DNA of 64,000 bases from Larix kaempferi (GCA_027924585.1 BSBM01000637.1:2108001-2172000), one strand, 5' to 3'; positions 12,275 through 23,589 are shown, numbered from the stretch's first letter. Made by a program: numbers and translations. The notes: generated by a model from the sequence alone, not told the origin.

Positions 12275-12910
12275 TTGTTGCGCAATGAAAAAGCAACTCT
12301 GGAACTCCAACACCTGTTGGATCAGTGTCAACAATCTGCTTCGATGAACATGCCGCAGCGTGCTGTTCATCAGATCAGGAGTCATACTAGAACTGGAAGA
12401 GAGATGAGACTCACAGCGCAGATTGGAGCATTTGAAATGGATGAAGTCATTTTGGATTTAGGCTCAGAAGTTAATGTTCTCACCATGCAGACATGGGAAC
12501 AGATGGGTAGCCCTCAGCTTATCAGATCTTCTATCCATCTAAGACTAGCAAATCAGCAATGAGTTTCCCCATTGGGTAGATTACCCAATGTACCCATTGA
12601 TATTGAGGGAGTAAGAAGTTCTGCAGACTTTGAAGTAATCAAAATTCTAGATGACAGTACACCTTACCCAACACTTTTAGGCATAGACTGGGCATTTGAT
12701 AATCTGGCTGTCATTAATTTGAAGAAAAGACAGATGACCTTTGAGGATGAGCAGATTAGGGTCATTGCACCACTTGATCCCCTTCAAGGACCATGGTATA
12801 TTGAACCCATTCGAGCAGAAGAAGAAGTGCGCCACATGGAAAGTCTGTACCAGATGACTGCTAGTCATAATGATTATGTCAATCCCACAGTGGATGGCCA
12901 CATCAACTAG
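12275..12910 (+). pseudogene. Element B aspartic protease
   Basis: In the same frame as gag. The active site reads ILDLGSEVNVL (Asp at about 12454), a D-L-G-S variant of retropepsin D-S/T-G typical of Athila/Tat proteases (family knowledge). The second half shows PTLLGIDWAFDNLAVIN, the flap-distal LG-(I)-DW segment. One stop (12560) falls between the halves and another ends the open stretch at 12908. The product would process the Gag-Pol polyprotein. Confidence 0.85.
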
Positions 12911-13816
12911 CGATGCGATAGCTCGTGTGCATCAGATTCAGAAGCAGGATTGGAAAACTGGAAGAATCGCTTACATGAGGTTTCTACAAGGCGTTGCGCC
13001 ATGATGACTAAATCCATTCGATGGATTGGAACAGAATTGAATAACACTCCAATCTTTGAAGGCCTAACTGAATTCATACATGCATATGAACAAGAAATCC
13101 CAGATGAGCAGCGCATACAAGCATTGGATGTAGCATTGCGCACTACACCCACAAGATGGTGGGGTGCGCATAAATAAAATATCGACACATGGCAAGACTG
13201 TCGCAGGTTGATACTGCGCAGATTTCAAGAGACTACAGCAGGAGTTTTGCGCAAATATGATGGATAGAGTGACCCCACGTCACATGTTGAAGCATGTATT
13301 CAGCAATGGTCAGATATTCCAGAAGATGAGTGGGTTCACCTATTCATCCACACGTTGGATATAGTTCCAAGGAACTGGTACACTGAAACAGAATTGTGTA
13401 GAGGTACTATCACTTGGCCTCTCATGATTGAAAGTTTTCAACTCACCTTCAGCTTTGAGTCAGAACATCCAAGCATCGATCAGGCTTTAAAGTGTATTAG
13501 AAAGAAGGTATTTGGACAATGTCCTTTACCAGAGTATTCTCAACCAGATTGGGCTGTCCAGATGGAGCATGCCCTGGAATGCTATAATTTCACCACTGGA
13601 GAAGAGGATGATGATCCTCGCAACATCAATATTCTAGAGTCAGAAGGGACGGGCAAAGTCGAAGGCCCTCAGCTTGATATCCCTGCCATTACAGAACACA
13701 TCAAGCTCAAGAAGATTAACATTGGTACAGAGGCTGAACCCAAGGTTGCCTCTATAGGAGATTATTGGGATGATGAAACTGTTGGCCATATTGCAGATTT
13801 ACTACATGAGTACTAG
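12911..13816 (+). pseudogene. Element B second Gag/capsid-like domain between protease and RT
   Basis: The gag-pol frame continues for about 300 codons before RT begins, where ordinary Ty3 elements have a short linker. It reads like a capsid domain: TPTRWWGAHK (about 13149-13177), then DTWQDCRRLILRRF, then EWVHLFIHTLDIVPRNWY (13328-13381). This is the WW...W...F...F order of Retrotrans_gag proteins. Element E has a clear homologue in the same place (TPAQWWAAHK, EWVYAFIHTLDEVP). It is not a copy of the first capsid region, whose motif is TWFMKY. Stops at 13175 and about 13264. Function unknown; a second structural or RNA-binding module is an inference. Confidence 0.75.
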
Positions 13817-15140
13817 GATATCTTTCCTACCAAGTTTACAGAAATGAAAGGCATCCTAGGATATTTAGGAGTTATGCGCATACCTTTGAAAGTGGATGCT
13901 AAGCCAGTAAAACGGCGCCCGTATCGGTTGAACCCGTGATATAAAAAAAAGGTCAGAGAAGAAATTGATAAGATGCTCGTAGCTGGTATCATTGAGCCAG
14001 TCGAGGAAAGTGATTGGATCAGTCCTATGGTGGTACAAGAGAAAAAGACAAAAGGTGAAATAAGAATCTGCGTGGACCTGCGCAAGCTCAACGACGCATC
14101 AACGCACGATCCATTTCCTACGCCCTTTACAGACGAAGTGCTTGACAACGTTGGAGGACAAGAGGCTTACTCCTTCACTGATGGCTTTTCAGGATACCAT
14201 CAGATTAGAATCCATCCAGAGGACCTCCATAAGACCACTTTTGCGACTGAATGGGGCTCCTTCCAGTATACGGTAATGCCCTTTGGTCTTAAAAACGCTC
14301 CTGCTATCTTCTCTAGAGTCGTTGTTGCTGTTTTTAAAGAATTCATTCATAAGTTTCTAGAAGTCTATTTTGACGACTGGATTGTGTTTGGTTTACTAAA
14401 GAACCATATAGGGAATCTAAGGATGATGTTAGACAAATGTAGACAGTATCAGATCTCCCTTAACTTGAAAAAATGTATCTTTTGTGCTCCTTTTGGTATT
14501 TTGTTGGGTCACATTGTGTGCAGACAAGGACTCATGATGGATCCTGCAAAGGTTTCCATCATTGCTAACTTGCCTGCGCCCAACTCAGTTAAACAATTGC
14601 GCACTACATTGGGACATACAGGATACTACAGGAAATTTATCAAGGGTTATGCAAAGATCGGTGCGCCTATGGAAAGACTGCTGAAAAAGGATTTGAAATT
14701 CCATTGGACAGAAGAGTGCCAACAGAGCTTGGACACACTTAAAGGAAAGATGGTCACAACGCCTATTCTAGTTTTCCCAGACTGGAGAAAACCCTTTCAT
14801 GTTCATGTAGATGCTTCTTCCATAGCATTGGGGGTTGTACTCACACAACCAGGAGAAGGAGGTATTGACCACCCCATTGCTTACTCTAGCAGAAAGATGT
14901 CTACAGCTGAGAAGAACTACACCACTACAGAAAGAGAAGGACTAGCTATGGTGTATGCCTTACAGAAGTTCAGACACTATCTATTGGGTGCTCATTTTAA
15001 ATGTATACTGACCATTCTACTTTGAAGTACTTGGTCAATAAGCCAGTGTTAGGGGGAAGAATTTGCAGATGGCTACTCCTCTTCCAGGAGTATGATTTTG
15101 AGATTATTGTGAAGCCAGGTAGATTGAATGTAGGACCTGA
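13817..15140 (+). pseudogene. Element B reverse transcriptase and RNase H
   Basis: Open from 13973 to 15025. RT: IRICVDLRKLNDAS, FTDGFSGYHQI, MPFGLKNAPAIFSRVV, catalytic YFDD at 14366-14377, then LLGHIV and the connection YYRKFIKGYAKIGAPM. RNase H begins with FHVHVDASSIALGVVL and includes TTTEREGLAMVYAL. A frameshift near 15000 moves the rest (YTDHSTLKYLV, LLLFQEYDFEI) to another frame. RT and RNase H convert element RNA to DNA in the particle. Catalytic residues look intact; the frameshift and upstream stops kill it. Confidence 0.93.
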
Positions 15141-16506
15141 ACATTTATCTAGGATAGAGTCAGGGGAGGAACCTACAAATTTGGAGGACAATCTGCCTGA
15201 TGCGCAACTGTTTTTTATTCAAGCAGTAGACGAATATTATTCCGATATTCTTGATTTTCTCACTACAGGACAATCGCCAGTTGAGTTTACAATACAGTAG
15301 AAGAAACAGCTTGTTGTCAAAGCCGCAGACTTCACTTTGATAGCAGGCTAGCTCTATAAGTTGGGCCCTGATGAAGTCTTGCGTTGATGCATTTTACCGC
15401 ATGAGAAGAACTCTATAATCGCCGAAGCGCACTCAGGAACCACAGGAGGCCATTTCGCAGGAAAGCCGACTGCGCAGAAGATCTTAGCCGCAGGTCTTTG
15501 GTGGCCAACATTGCACAAGGATACTAAGGAATTCTGCAAGTGTTGCGATGTGTGCCAGTGAACAGGAAAACCTTCAAGAAGAGATGAAATGCCGCTAAGA
15601 CCCCAGATAACATTGCGTGCTTTTGATAAGTGGGCCATTGATTTTGTTGGACCTATCAACCCACCAGGAAAGAGAACCGGCGCAAGATACATAATCACAG
15701 CTATTGAATACCTCACTAGATGGACTGAGGCGAAGCCAGTTAGGAATTGCGACGTTGTCACTGCCGCGCAGTTCATTTTTGAGAATATTATCACTAGATT
15801 TGGATGTCCACTGATTCTAATGAGTGATCATGGCACACATTTCCTGAACGAGACTATAGAGGCCCTTACTGAAGAATTCTGCATTAGTCACCATAAGAGT
15901 ACACCCTACCACCCTCAAGCTAATGGTACGGTGGAGGCATTCAATAAGATTATGGAGAATGCCCTGACCAAGATCTGTAATCAACAAAGAGATGATTGGG
16001 ACCTTACAGTCACACCTGTGTTATGGGCTTACAGAACCACATGCAAGAAATTAATAGGTCACACACCTTTCAGTTTGGTGTATGGACAAGAAGTAGTTAT
16101 GCCCATGGAATACATTGTTCCCAGTCTCAGAATTGCTCAAATTACAGAAATGGTAGATACTGATACTATAAGTGAAAGGATGTCACAATTGGTTTCCTTA
16201 GAAGAAGACAGGATTTTAGCTGGATTCCATCAACAAGTGCAGAAGGCGAGACAGAAGGCTTGGCATGACAGGCATATTAAGAATAAAGTCTTTCAGGAAG
16301 GATACTTGGTACTCCTCTATGATAGTAAATTCATCAAGTTTCCAGGCAAGTTTCGTGTACATTGGTTAGGTCCTTTTCAAGTGATGAAGATAACTGAAGG
16401 AGGAGCAGTTCAGCTTGCAAAGCTTAATGGAGAATTGTTGCCCACAATGATCAACGGGAGTCGGCTCAAGCTGTATCATGACGGCCACTCTGCCCTGTCG
16501 ACCTAA
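15141..16506 (+). pseudogene. Element B integrase
   Basis: The zinc-binding HHCC region spans about 15430-15560 (EAHSGTTGGHF, then CKCCDVC) with stops at 15298, 15349, 15385 and 15558. The core is open from 15589: catalytic Asp in WAIDFVG (15640-15642), Asp in LMSDHGTHF (15826-15828) and Glu in GTVEAFNK (15934-15936). The C-terminal part carries [16 protein letters not shown] and LGPFQVMKI, the GPY/F-type module. No chromodomain follows, which fits the Tat/Athila branch. Integrase inserts element DNA into the genome; the conserved D,D,E shows recent ancestors were active. Confidence 0.93.
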
Positions 16507-17273
16507 TCAATTGCTAAAGTCATGTAGATGTCCAGTGTAGTTGAAAGAGGCATCGCACTTATCAGTCTACACGGAAGTCACGAGACATGTTGCAGTCTCT
16601 GGCTTCCCGCGCAGTTCCTCGAAGCATCTGCGCAGTCAATAAAGCCTACTCTGAGCAAGTCTGTTGTCGCTCTTGCGAAGTCCCCTGGGTTGTCGAACTT
16701 TCACTTTTGCGAAATTTCATGTTGTCTATTTGTCGCTCTTGCGAAGTTCCCCTCACCGTGGAGCCCTCCATGTGCACAGTTACCCATGCTGAAGTTACCC
16801 GCCGAAAATTTGAATTGCGATAGTCCTGTAGCCGCGTCTGAGTCTTAATGAAGGATGAGACCGCCATTTAATTGTATTTGATCTGACAGATTCGGCTTGA
16901 TTTCCCTAAGATTTGCATTTAATTAAGGAGCCGAAGGCCTTAGCTCATCTCCCGAAGGCTGTCAGATCCCGTCCCTCGCATTTAATGCACCACAGAGGCA
17001 CGGGCGTAGGGTGGTTGTCAACTCATCCGCTTAGGCACCAACGGTTATTAGTGCCACTTGTCCGCATCTACTACCACCTTTAGCTATAAATACCCCTCAT
17101 TCGTATATGCTTGGGTTACTTTTCCTTGCTATTGCATTGTATAGTTGTCTTGTTTGAGAGTCTAAGTCATTGTTTTCAGAGCTGTGTCGTGCAGACTGCT
17201 TTCCCCGTTTTCAGATTTCGCATCCTACGCTGTTCCACCTTTTCGGTTCAGTGTTGGTCGTGTCTGCAAGTTC
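16507..17273 (+). promoter_or_regulatory. Element B pol-ORF3 spacer with internal TATA box
   Basis: A 767-bp non-coding spacer separates integrase from the third ORF. CTATAAATA at 17084-17092 is a strong plant TATA match, 182 bp before the ORF3 ATG at 17274. Upstream, TCGCTCTTGCGAAGT occurs twice (about 16667 and 16733) with a looser copy between them (CACTTTTGCGAAATT), possible binding sites. The arrangement suggests ORF3 has its own promoter (inference). Confidence 0.5.
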
Positions 17274-20015
17274 ATGACGGAGAAACTGTCAACTGAAGAA
17301 TTCGTCCGTCAATTCAAACGCAGAGGGTTAGATTTCGGTATGGGTACCCCGATTAAGATTGTCGAGCTTCCTGATCCTAGATAGTCCCCAGGCACGCGGG
17401 CGTCTTAGCAGCAACAGCAGTAGCCGGAGGAACCCGTTCCAGAGCCCTTGGCCACTCTAGTTAACTACATTCCTCCGTGCCCAGATGATGCACCCGAGGT
17501 GCATATTCCCAAGAATGCCAAGTATTCGATTCCGCTGCCACCAATGGAAAAAATCATGCAAGAAGAAGGATCCCTGCTTGGACATCTCCCGCTGGTTAAG
17601 TTTTCTGACTTCAACTTGGGAGATTACAGAACGTATCCTCAGTTCGCGCCAGATCACTATCTGACAGTGGTCCATAATCCTGCTAAGGAGATTGATGAAT
17701 TCATCCCGCAGTAATTTGCAGTAAATCTAGAATGGCTTGGATTGTTGAACCTGTTGAAGCTACTGCACTTCGGGTGTAGCAATGAAGTTAATGTGGTTGT
17801 CAAGGTCCTATTATCATGTGTTCATGGTGGCTATCTTTGGCTAGGGAGGCCAATTGATCTGAATGTGGACCTGATTCATTGAATTATCGACCTATCTAAG
17901 GTTGGTAAGGACCCCAACGTCCATTTCGTTGGTAAAGACAAGGACCAAAAGCTGGCTGCACAGGTGGTGCACAAATACAAATTATCGAGAGGAGGTCGGG
18001 CTTATGACCTCACTACAGTTGATGATGAAGCACTCATATTCACAGGAAGTCTGCTCCCAGGCAGACTTTTAACGAAGTGCTGACCTAAAGAAGTCCCTGG
18101 AGCTGTTGTAGAGCTTGTAGTCACAGCTGTGGAGGGAGAGTAGTATAATTGGTGTCTCTTCCTCCTAAATACATTCTTGGAAGACTGCCGTAACGTTCAG
18201 GACACCGCTAATCAGCTGTTCCATTTCTCTTGGCTCCTGATCTTGTGTGCCTTTGTAGGGTGGAAGGAATCGCCCAACACTCAGTTTCTTCCGCGCCATT
18301 CAGGAGAGGTTACAGGGATGCACTATGTTAACCTCTGGGATTCTAATAATCTCACAAAGTGCAAGATGAACTGCGCCGTGTTCTTCGAGTAGTACCATCT
18401 CCTCAGGGATACCATCCTGCAGATGTCGAGGCTTACTGAGGAGACGACAGAACTCTATGGAATGAAGTTGGTTTTTTCTACCAACTTGCGCGAAATCTAT
18501 TTTCGCCCTCGTAGAATTCAGTCGAAAGAATGGGCCATAGGGCTCTACCGAATGACTACCTAAGACGTGGAGGACACTGTGAAGTCTTGGCCAGATGAAT
18601 GGAAGCAGGCCACTGAAATCGCTGCCACGATGCTACCCCTTGCGGCGCCAGAAAAAGATAAGGGTAAGGAAAAGGCCGCGCAAAAGAATGATGAAGGTTC
18701 GTCAGGACTGGCTACCAAGAAGCAGAAGCTGTCGCACCCCGTAGAAGCGACTGTGGATCCCTCTGAGACCCTTGCCACGGGGCTCGACCAGTACTTGAAG
18801 GAGAAATTTCAGGCACTGCGTGCCTCTCAGGCCAATATCAGAAGTGCTCTGGACCTGCAGCTCGTGGAGTTGAAAGGTCTCGCAAGATGAGTTGCGCAGA
18901 CCCATGCACCAACATCTAGCTCGCAGGCGCCACAAGCATCTACAAGCACCGAGCGGGTTGAAGTACTTACAAACAGGCACACTGTTGTCCACATCCCACT
19001 TGCAAGCATGACACTCCCGGACCCTCTGGCTACACTACAGGTAAGCGTAGTTGGCCCTGTTGAAGTAAATTTGTCACTAATTCCATTGGAAACTCTGCAG
19101 TTGGTTCAGGAGCAGGTCTCTATTGAGCTGAGAGCTAGGGAGCTCTCCACATTCCATGCCAATCAAAGACTGCAGACGCAGGAACTATAGTTAAGGGCAG
19201 GCTATAAGGAGATCTCTGCACAGCTTGAACTTCATGAAGCGCAAGACACTGGGCTAAGGAATGTCGTCGTTGAAATTGCCCAGGAGCTGCCAGCCTGCCA
19301 GATTCAACCAGACCTTCCTCTAGTTGAGAAAGTGCAATGCATCGGCAGAAGGGTGCAAGCCCTAGAACATCAAGTAGTTTCTATGGTTGAAGACCATAGA
19401 AAGCAGCTCACCGAGTTGGAAGCTCGTGTCGTAGTGCCTCCCGTAGATGAGATGCAAGAACGACTTGACGCACTGCGCATAGCTTCTACCCAAATGAAGA
19501 GCAAAATAGATGAAGCCCAACAGTTAATGACACAAGCTATGGAGGCTTGGGATGAGCTCGAGAAGCTCCCTTCTAAAGTTTCCCTGGTGGAACAGGTGGA
19601 AGCAGCAGAACAGTCCCTAACTGTCCTGGCCGAAGAAGCTAAGCCCTTGGAAGGCTTAGCCAAGATGAGAAAAATGAGCGAAGTCCGCAAAGTCCAGCAA
19701 GAACTGCACAGGATCAGAAACAAAGATGCTACTCTCGCGAACATCATTCAGCCGTTTATGGATGAGTATGCTGAACTTGCTGCCCAAGCAGAGGCCAAGG
19801 TCAAAGCATTTGCTGAATCTCAAGAGTTGGTCGACGACGTAGAAGGAGAAGAAGCTACTGCAGACCTGGTGCAGACAGCCATGGAATGCGTGCAAGACAT
19901 GGACACCGCTATTGTGCAGTGGAAGCAAGCCTTCGCTGCGACCCAAGCCAAGTCAGATGCACAACTAAAACGATCGCCAGCTAGTACGAGTGGCTTGAGG
20001 ATGAGCCACAAGTGA
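17274..20015 (+). pseudogene. Element B third ORF with C-terminal coiled coil
   Basis: All open stretches from ATG 17274 to TGA 20013 are in one frame (about 913 codons), separated only by stops such as 17382, 17712, 18390, 18888 and 19188, so it was one gene. The N-terminal third has conserved segments also in element E (YIPPCPDDAP, VDLIH, NVHFVGKDKDQKLAAQVV, FSWLLILCAFVGWK). About 18560-18720 is Lys/Glu/Ala-rich. From about 19030 to 19960 it is rich in Leu, Gln, Glu and Ala with heptad spacing (LTELEARVV, MQERLDALRI), a long coiled coil. No enzyme motif, and no convincing envelope signature (signal peptide or C-terminal membrane anchor). It occupies the place of the env-like or additional ORF of Athila/Tat elements. 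Function unknown. Confidence 0.75.
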
Positions 20016-20020
20016 GTATT

Positions 20021-20027
20021 AGGGGCC
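20021..20027 (+). promoter_or_regulatory. Element B polypurine tract
   Basis: AGGGGCC lies directly against the 3' LTR start. It is short and interrupted by two C residues, but in the expected place for plus-strand priming. Confidence 0.55.
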
Positions 20028-21535
20028 TGTTGGAGCATAGGCCATAGCTATGGTAAAGCTTCCAATTTGGAGGAAAAAGCACTAAGTTTGAAGGTAAAGC
20101 TGCTAATTTTGAGGAAAAGCACCATTTTTGGCAGAAATGAACAGTGCGCGGTACGGCACCAGATGGACAAGCTCACCATAGATTGCGGGCCGAAAATCGT
20201 AGAGCTCGTGTGCACGTCAAAGGAAAGAGTAAATAAGGTGGCCGAGTAGAAAGCTCAACCACCACAATAAATGAAGCGACGGAAGAGGGCTCAGCTACCC
20301 TCATTAAGGAAAAGTACAAGAGTTATGGTTGCTCGGACCAAGGAAGAGCAACGGGCCGAAGCATTGAAGGCGAAGGACAAGGAGCAAAGAACGATGAAGC
20401 GGCACCCATACCCGCGATCTGCGCCGAAAATCGCGGAGTCTGCAGGAAGCTGCGACGTGACTACAAGAGGCGCCTGCAGTACACCTAGCCGTGTCAGTGG
20501 TTAGGGTTTTTGGGGATCACTATTGGGGAAAGGCCCACAGTTTTGTAAAGGTGCGACCCTCAGGGCCACCTATATATATGTGTAATTGGAAAGGGAAAAG
20601 GGTTAGGTGGGTTGGTTAGTTGGTTAGAGAATTAGAGAGTTAGAGTCTCTGGTATTGTTGTGTTTTGTAAAGCTGTTAATGAGAGTTTTGTGCATGTAAG
20701 AAGGCCGCGATCTCGCAGGAAGACCGCTTGGCGTAAAGGCCATTGTATGTATCGATCATTCGCAAGAGGATTGGGGAATGTGATTGTATGTCTTTTTCAT
20801 TGATATATATGTAGAAGAGGAGAATCGATCTAAGAGAAGGGCTCCTAGCTGTGTGCGTGGAGTTTCCCAAAAAGATCTAAGGCTGCAGCTGTGTGCACAG
20901 TGAAACTGTGTTAGCTATATCTCAAGTTAATATAAAACAGTCCCGTGGAAGTGGCTTCCCTCCTGGAGGTGAACTACATAATTCTTCTTGATTGTGATGA
21001 TGTTTTATGTGATTGCAGTTCTTTGTCTTACTGTCTATGTTTCTATGAATGCTTCACTATCATTATGAATGAGTATGTAGAGTAAATCCTTGAAGCTCCC
21101 TCAGAAGTTCTCATACAAAGTCGAAGGAGTCTGTAAGCACGCTGTCACCGTAGCAGTTAAGGAGTGTGTTACTACGCTGTAGCGCAAGGGAAGAGATGAT
21201 ACGCAGTGTATCGGAGGTAGCGGGTAAGAGACTCATGCGCAGGTGCAGAGCTACCGCGCAACGCAGGCTAGAGAGTAAGTTCCAGCGCTGTAGCGCTGTG
21301 AGACCTATGGAAGATTAAGACACTGTTTTGAGGTTACCTGCAAGGAGAGAAGGAAGAAGACTGTAGATTCCACACCACCTCAGTTAAGGAAACCTGATTC
21401 CTTAGCCCCCCCATAACCACTTCGGGTGAGACTTCGGGCTGCTGTGCAGCTCATTTCCAAAAGGGCCAGTGCGCCAAAGGGGTGTTTGTTGCTGCGCATC
21501 CTGAAAGCCCGGGTCTGTCCAGAAAGAAGCCAACA
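20028..21535 (+). repeat. Element B 3' LTR
   Basis: Begins TGTTGGAGC and ends GCCAACA against the AGTGT duplication. Same length as the 5' copy, with scattered, mainly transition differences. The frame of ORF3 (stop at 20013) stays open from the LTR start to TAG at 20247, then again 20271-20504 after a TAA. Confidence 0.95.
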
Positions 21536-21540
21536 AGTGT

Positions 21541-22360
21541 TTATAAGGAAGCTCCGTAAGTTTCTTCATGTTTTCTTTGATGATATCTTAATCTATATTA
21601 GAACTTGGGAGGAGCATTTGCACCATTTGGATGTTGTACTAACAATCTTGGTAGATTAGTATTTCTATGCAAAACTATGCAAGTGTGAGTTTGGAATGAA
21701 TGATATTTTATATCTTGGTCATGTGATTGTGCAATGAGTTAAGGTTCACATGGAGAAGATCCAAACCATTTTGGAATGGCCAAATCCTAAAAATATCACT
21801 TAATTCAGAGGGTTCATTGGAATATGCACTTACTACCGAAAGTTTGTCAAAGGATTTTCAAAGTTGACATCTCCATTGACATATATTACTAAGAAGGGAT
21901 CCTTTAATTGGTCAGAAGAGGTTGAACAAGCATTCAATAATATGAAGGAGGTAATGAGTATTTGTTCTGTTTATGCACTTCCATATTTTTCTCAACCTTT
22001 TATTCTTGACTGTGATTGTTCAGGGAATGTGATTGGAGCAGTCTTGATGCAAAACAAGCATCCCTATCCTTTGAAAGAAGGAAGTTTCATCCCCATGAGA
22101 GGTTATATTTAGTTTATGATAAGGATATGATATCCATCATGCATGCGCTAGTCAAGTTCAAACAATATCTTGTGGGTGGTAAGTTCATCATCAAGACTGA
22201 TCATAACAACTTTCGACAATTCTTGACCCAAAAGGAGTTGAATGATATTGAACAAAAGTGGATAAGAAAGGTCCAAGAATTCGTCTTTGACATTGAATAC
22301 AAGAAGGCTAAGATGAACATTGTAGTTGATGCACTATATAGAAAACCAACCTTTTCATTG
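21541..22360 (+). pseudogene. Element A RT C-terminal half and RNase H
   Basis: RT resumes after element B: VFFDDILIY (catalytic Asp pair kept, first position Phe rather than Tyr), then CEFGMNDILYLGHVI and YYRKFVKGFSKLTSPL. RNase H follows with FILDCDCSGNVIGAVL and, after a frameshift near 22070, HALVKFKQYLVGGKFIIKTD and IVVDALYRKP. Stops at 21657, 21736 and 21800. Reading across the 13.2-kb insertion restores domain order exactly. Confidence 0.9.
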
Positions 22361-23580
22361 ATGAAGTTTCATGATGATTGGAAAGCACAATTAGGAGTAG
22401 GGTATGGAAATTATCAATTTGCTAGTGATTTATTAGATGGACTAATTCATGATGATACTTACAAGATTCTCAATGATATTGTCTATCATAAGTATATGAT
22501 ATTTTTGGTTCTAGAATCTTCATTAAATAAGAACATCCTAGAGGCTTCTCATGATGCGCCCCTAGCAGGACATCCGAGGTTTGTGAAAACATACAGGAAA
22601 GTGAAGGAAAGGTTCTCTTGGAAGGGCTCCAAGAAGAAAGTGTGGAGTATGTTAGATCATGTGTTGAATGTTAGCTAAAAAAATTAGAACATACTCATCC
22701 AACTTGACTCTTATAACCACTTCCTATTCCTGAACATAAATGGGAAAGTGTCTCGATGGATTTCATCACTTGGATCCCCAAAATCCAAGGTAAAGACAAT
22801 GTTTTTGTTGTGGTTGATAGGTTGAATAAGTATGTATATTTATTTTCCGTCAAAACTAATATTTGGCGAAAAAAATAAGTCTTCAAACTTCATGGCATGC
22901 CCAAGTCCATCATCAGTGATAGAGATAGCAAGTTCACTAGCAAATTTTGGCAAGAATTGTTCAAGTTAGTGGGGACAATTTTGGACATGAGTACAAGATA
23001 ACATCCATAGACTGATGGTCAAATAGAGAGAGTGAACCAATATATGGAAGGATACCTAAGAAACTATGTTACTGGTCAGCAAAATTAATGGACTACTTGG
23101 CTCCATTTGGGAGAGTGTTGTTACAATACTAGTTTTCATCTTTCAATTGGAATGTCACCATTCAAGGACCTATATGGATATGATGCACCCACTTTTTCTG
23201 AACTGATATTTGGTGATTTAAATACATTTAAGGTAAAGGATTGGATCCAATAGAGTCAATACATACTCTTAAATCTCAAGGACAACTTGCGAGTAGCACC
23301 GAATAGACAAAAGGTGAATGTAGACAAGCAGAGAATGGAGCAAACCTTCCAAGTAGGGGATCTGGTATATTTGAGGTTACATCCCTATAGAAAATAATCA
23401 TTGATTTATAAAGGGAATGAGAAGCTACAACCAAGGTTATATGGTACCTACCAAGTCCTAAGGAAGATTAGTGAAGTGGCTTATGAGCTAGAATTGCCTC
23501 TATGTAGTAGGATTCACAATGTCTTCCATGTGTCTTGTTTGAAGAAGGCAATAGGGCAGCAAGTTAAGGTATCAAAATAA
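22361..23580 (+). pseudogene. Element A integrase
   Basis: Open to 22678 through the N-terminal region (EASHDAPLAGHPRF). The CxxC half of the zinc site is degraded. The core is readable through stops: [10 protein letters not shown] (about 22760), [15 protein letters not shown] (about 22910) and TDGQIERVNQYM (about 23020) hold the D,D,E triad. The C-terminal module shows FQVGDLVYLRLHPYR and NVFHVSCLKKAIG. At least eight stops and frameshifts. Confidence 0.9.
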
Positions 23581-23589
23581 TTGCATCCC

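Larger units (their letters stand above)
8366..21535 (+). mobile_element. Element B: large Tat/Athila-like Ty3 element
   Basis: A complete 13,170-bp element with two LTRs of exactly 1508 bp (8366-9873, 20028-21535) and a perfect target duplication AGTGT (8361-8365, 21536-21540), inserted in the RT of element A. Order: LTR, primer site, gag with long N-terminus, protease, second gag-like domain, RT, RNase H, integrase, spacer with TATA box, long third ORF, polypurine tract, LTR. The D-L-G protease, the primer site type and the ORF after integrase point to the Tat/Athila branch of non-chromodomain Ty3 elements (inference). The LTRs differ at roughly 4-6% of sites by eye, mostly transitions. It is dead: about a dozen stops and two frameshifts in gag-pol. 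Confidence 0.93.

Noticed and set aside
17111-17296. Start of the third ORF at earlier start codons (for example 17184)
   Set aside because: Similarity with ordinary leader composition and the better spacing from the TATA box favour ATG 17274; the upstream part shows no conserved block.
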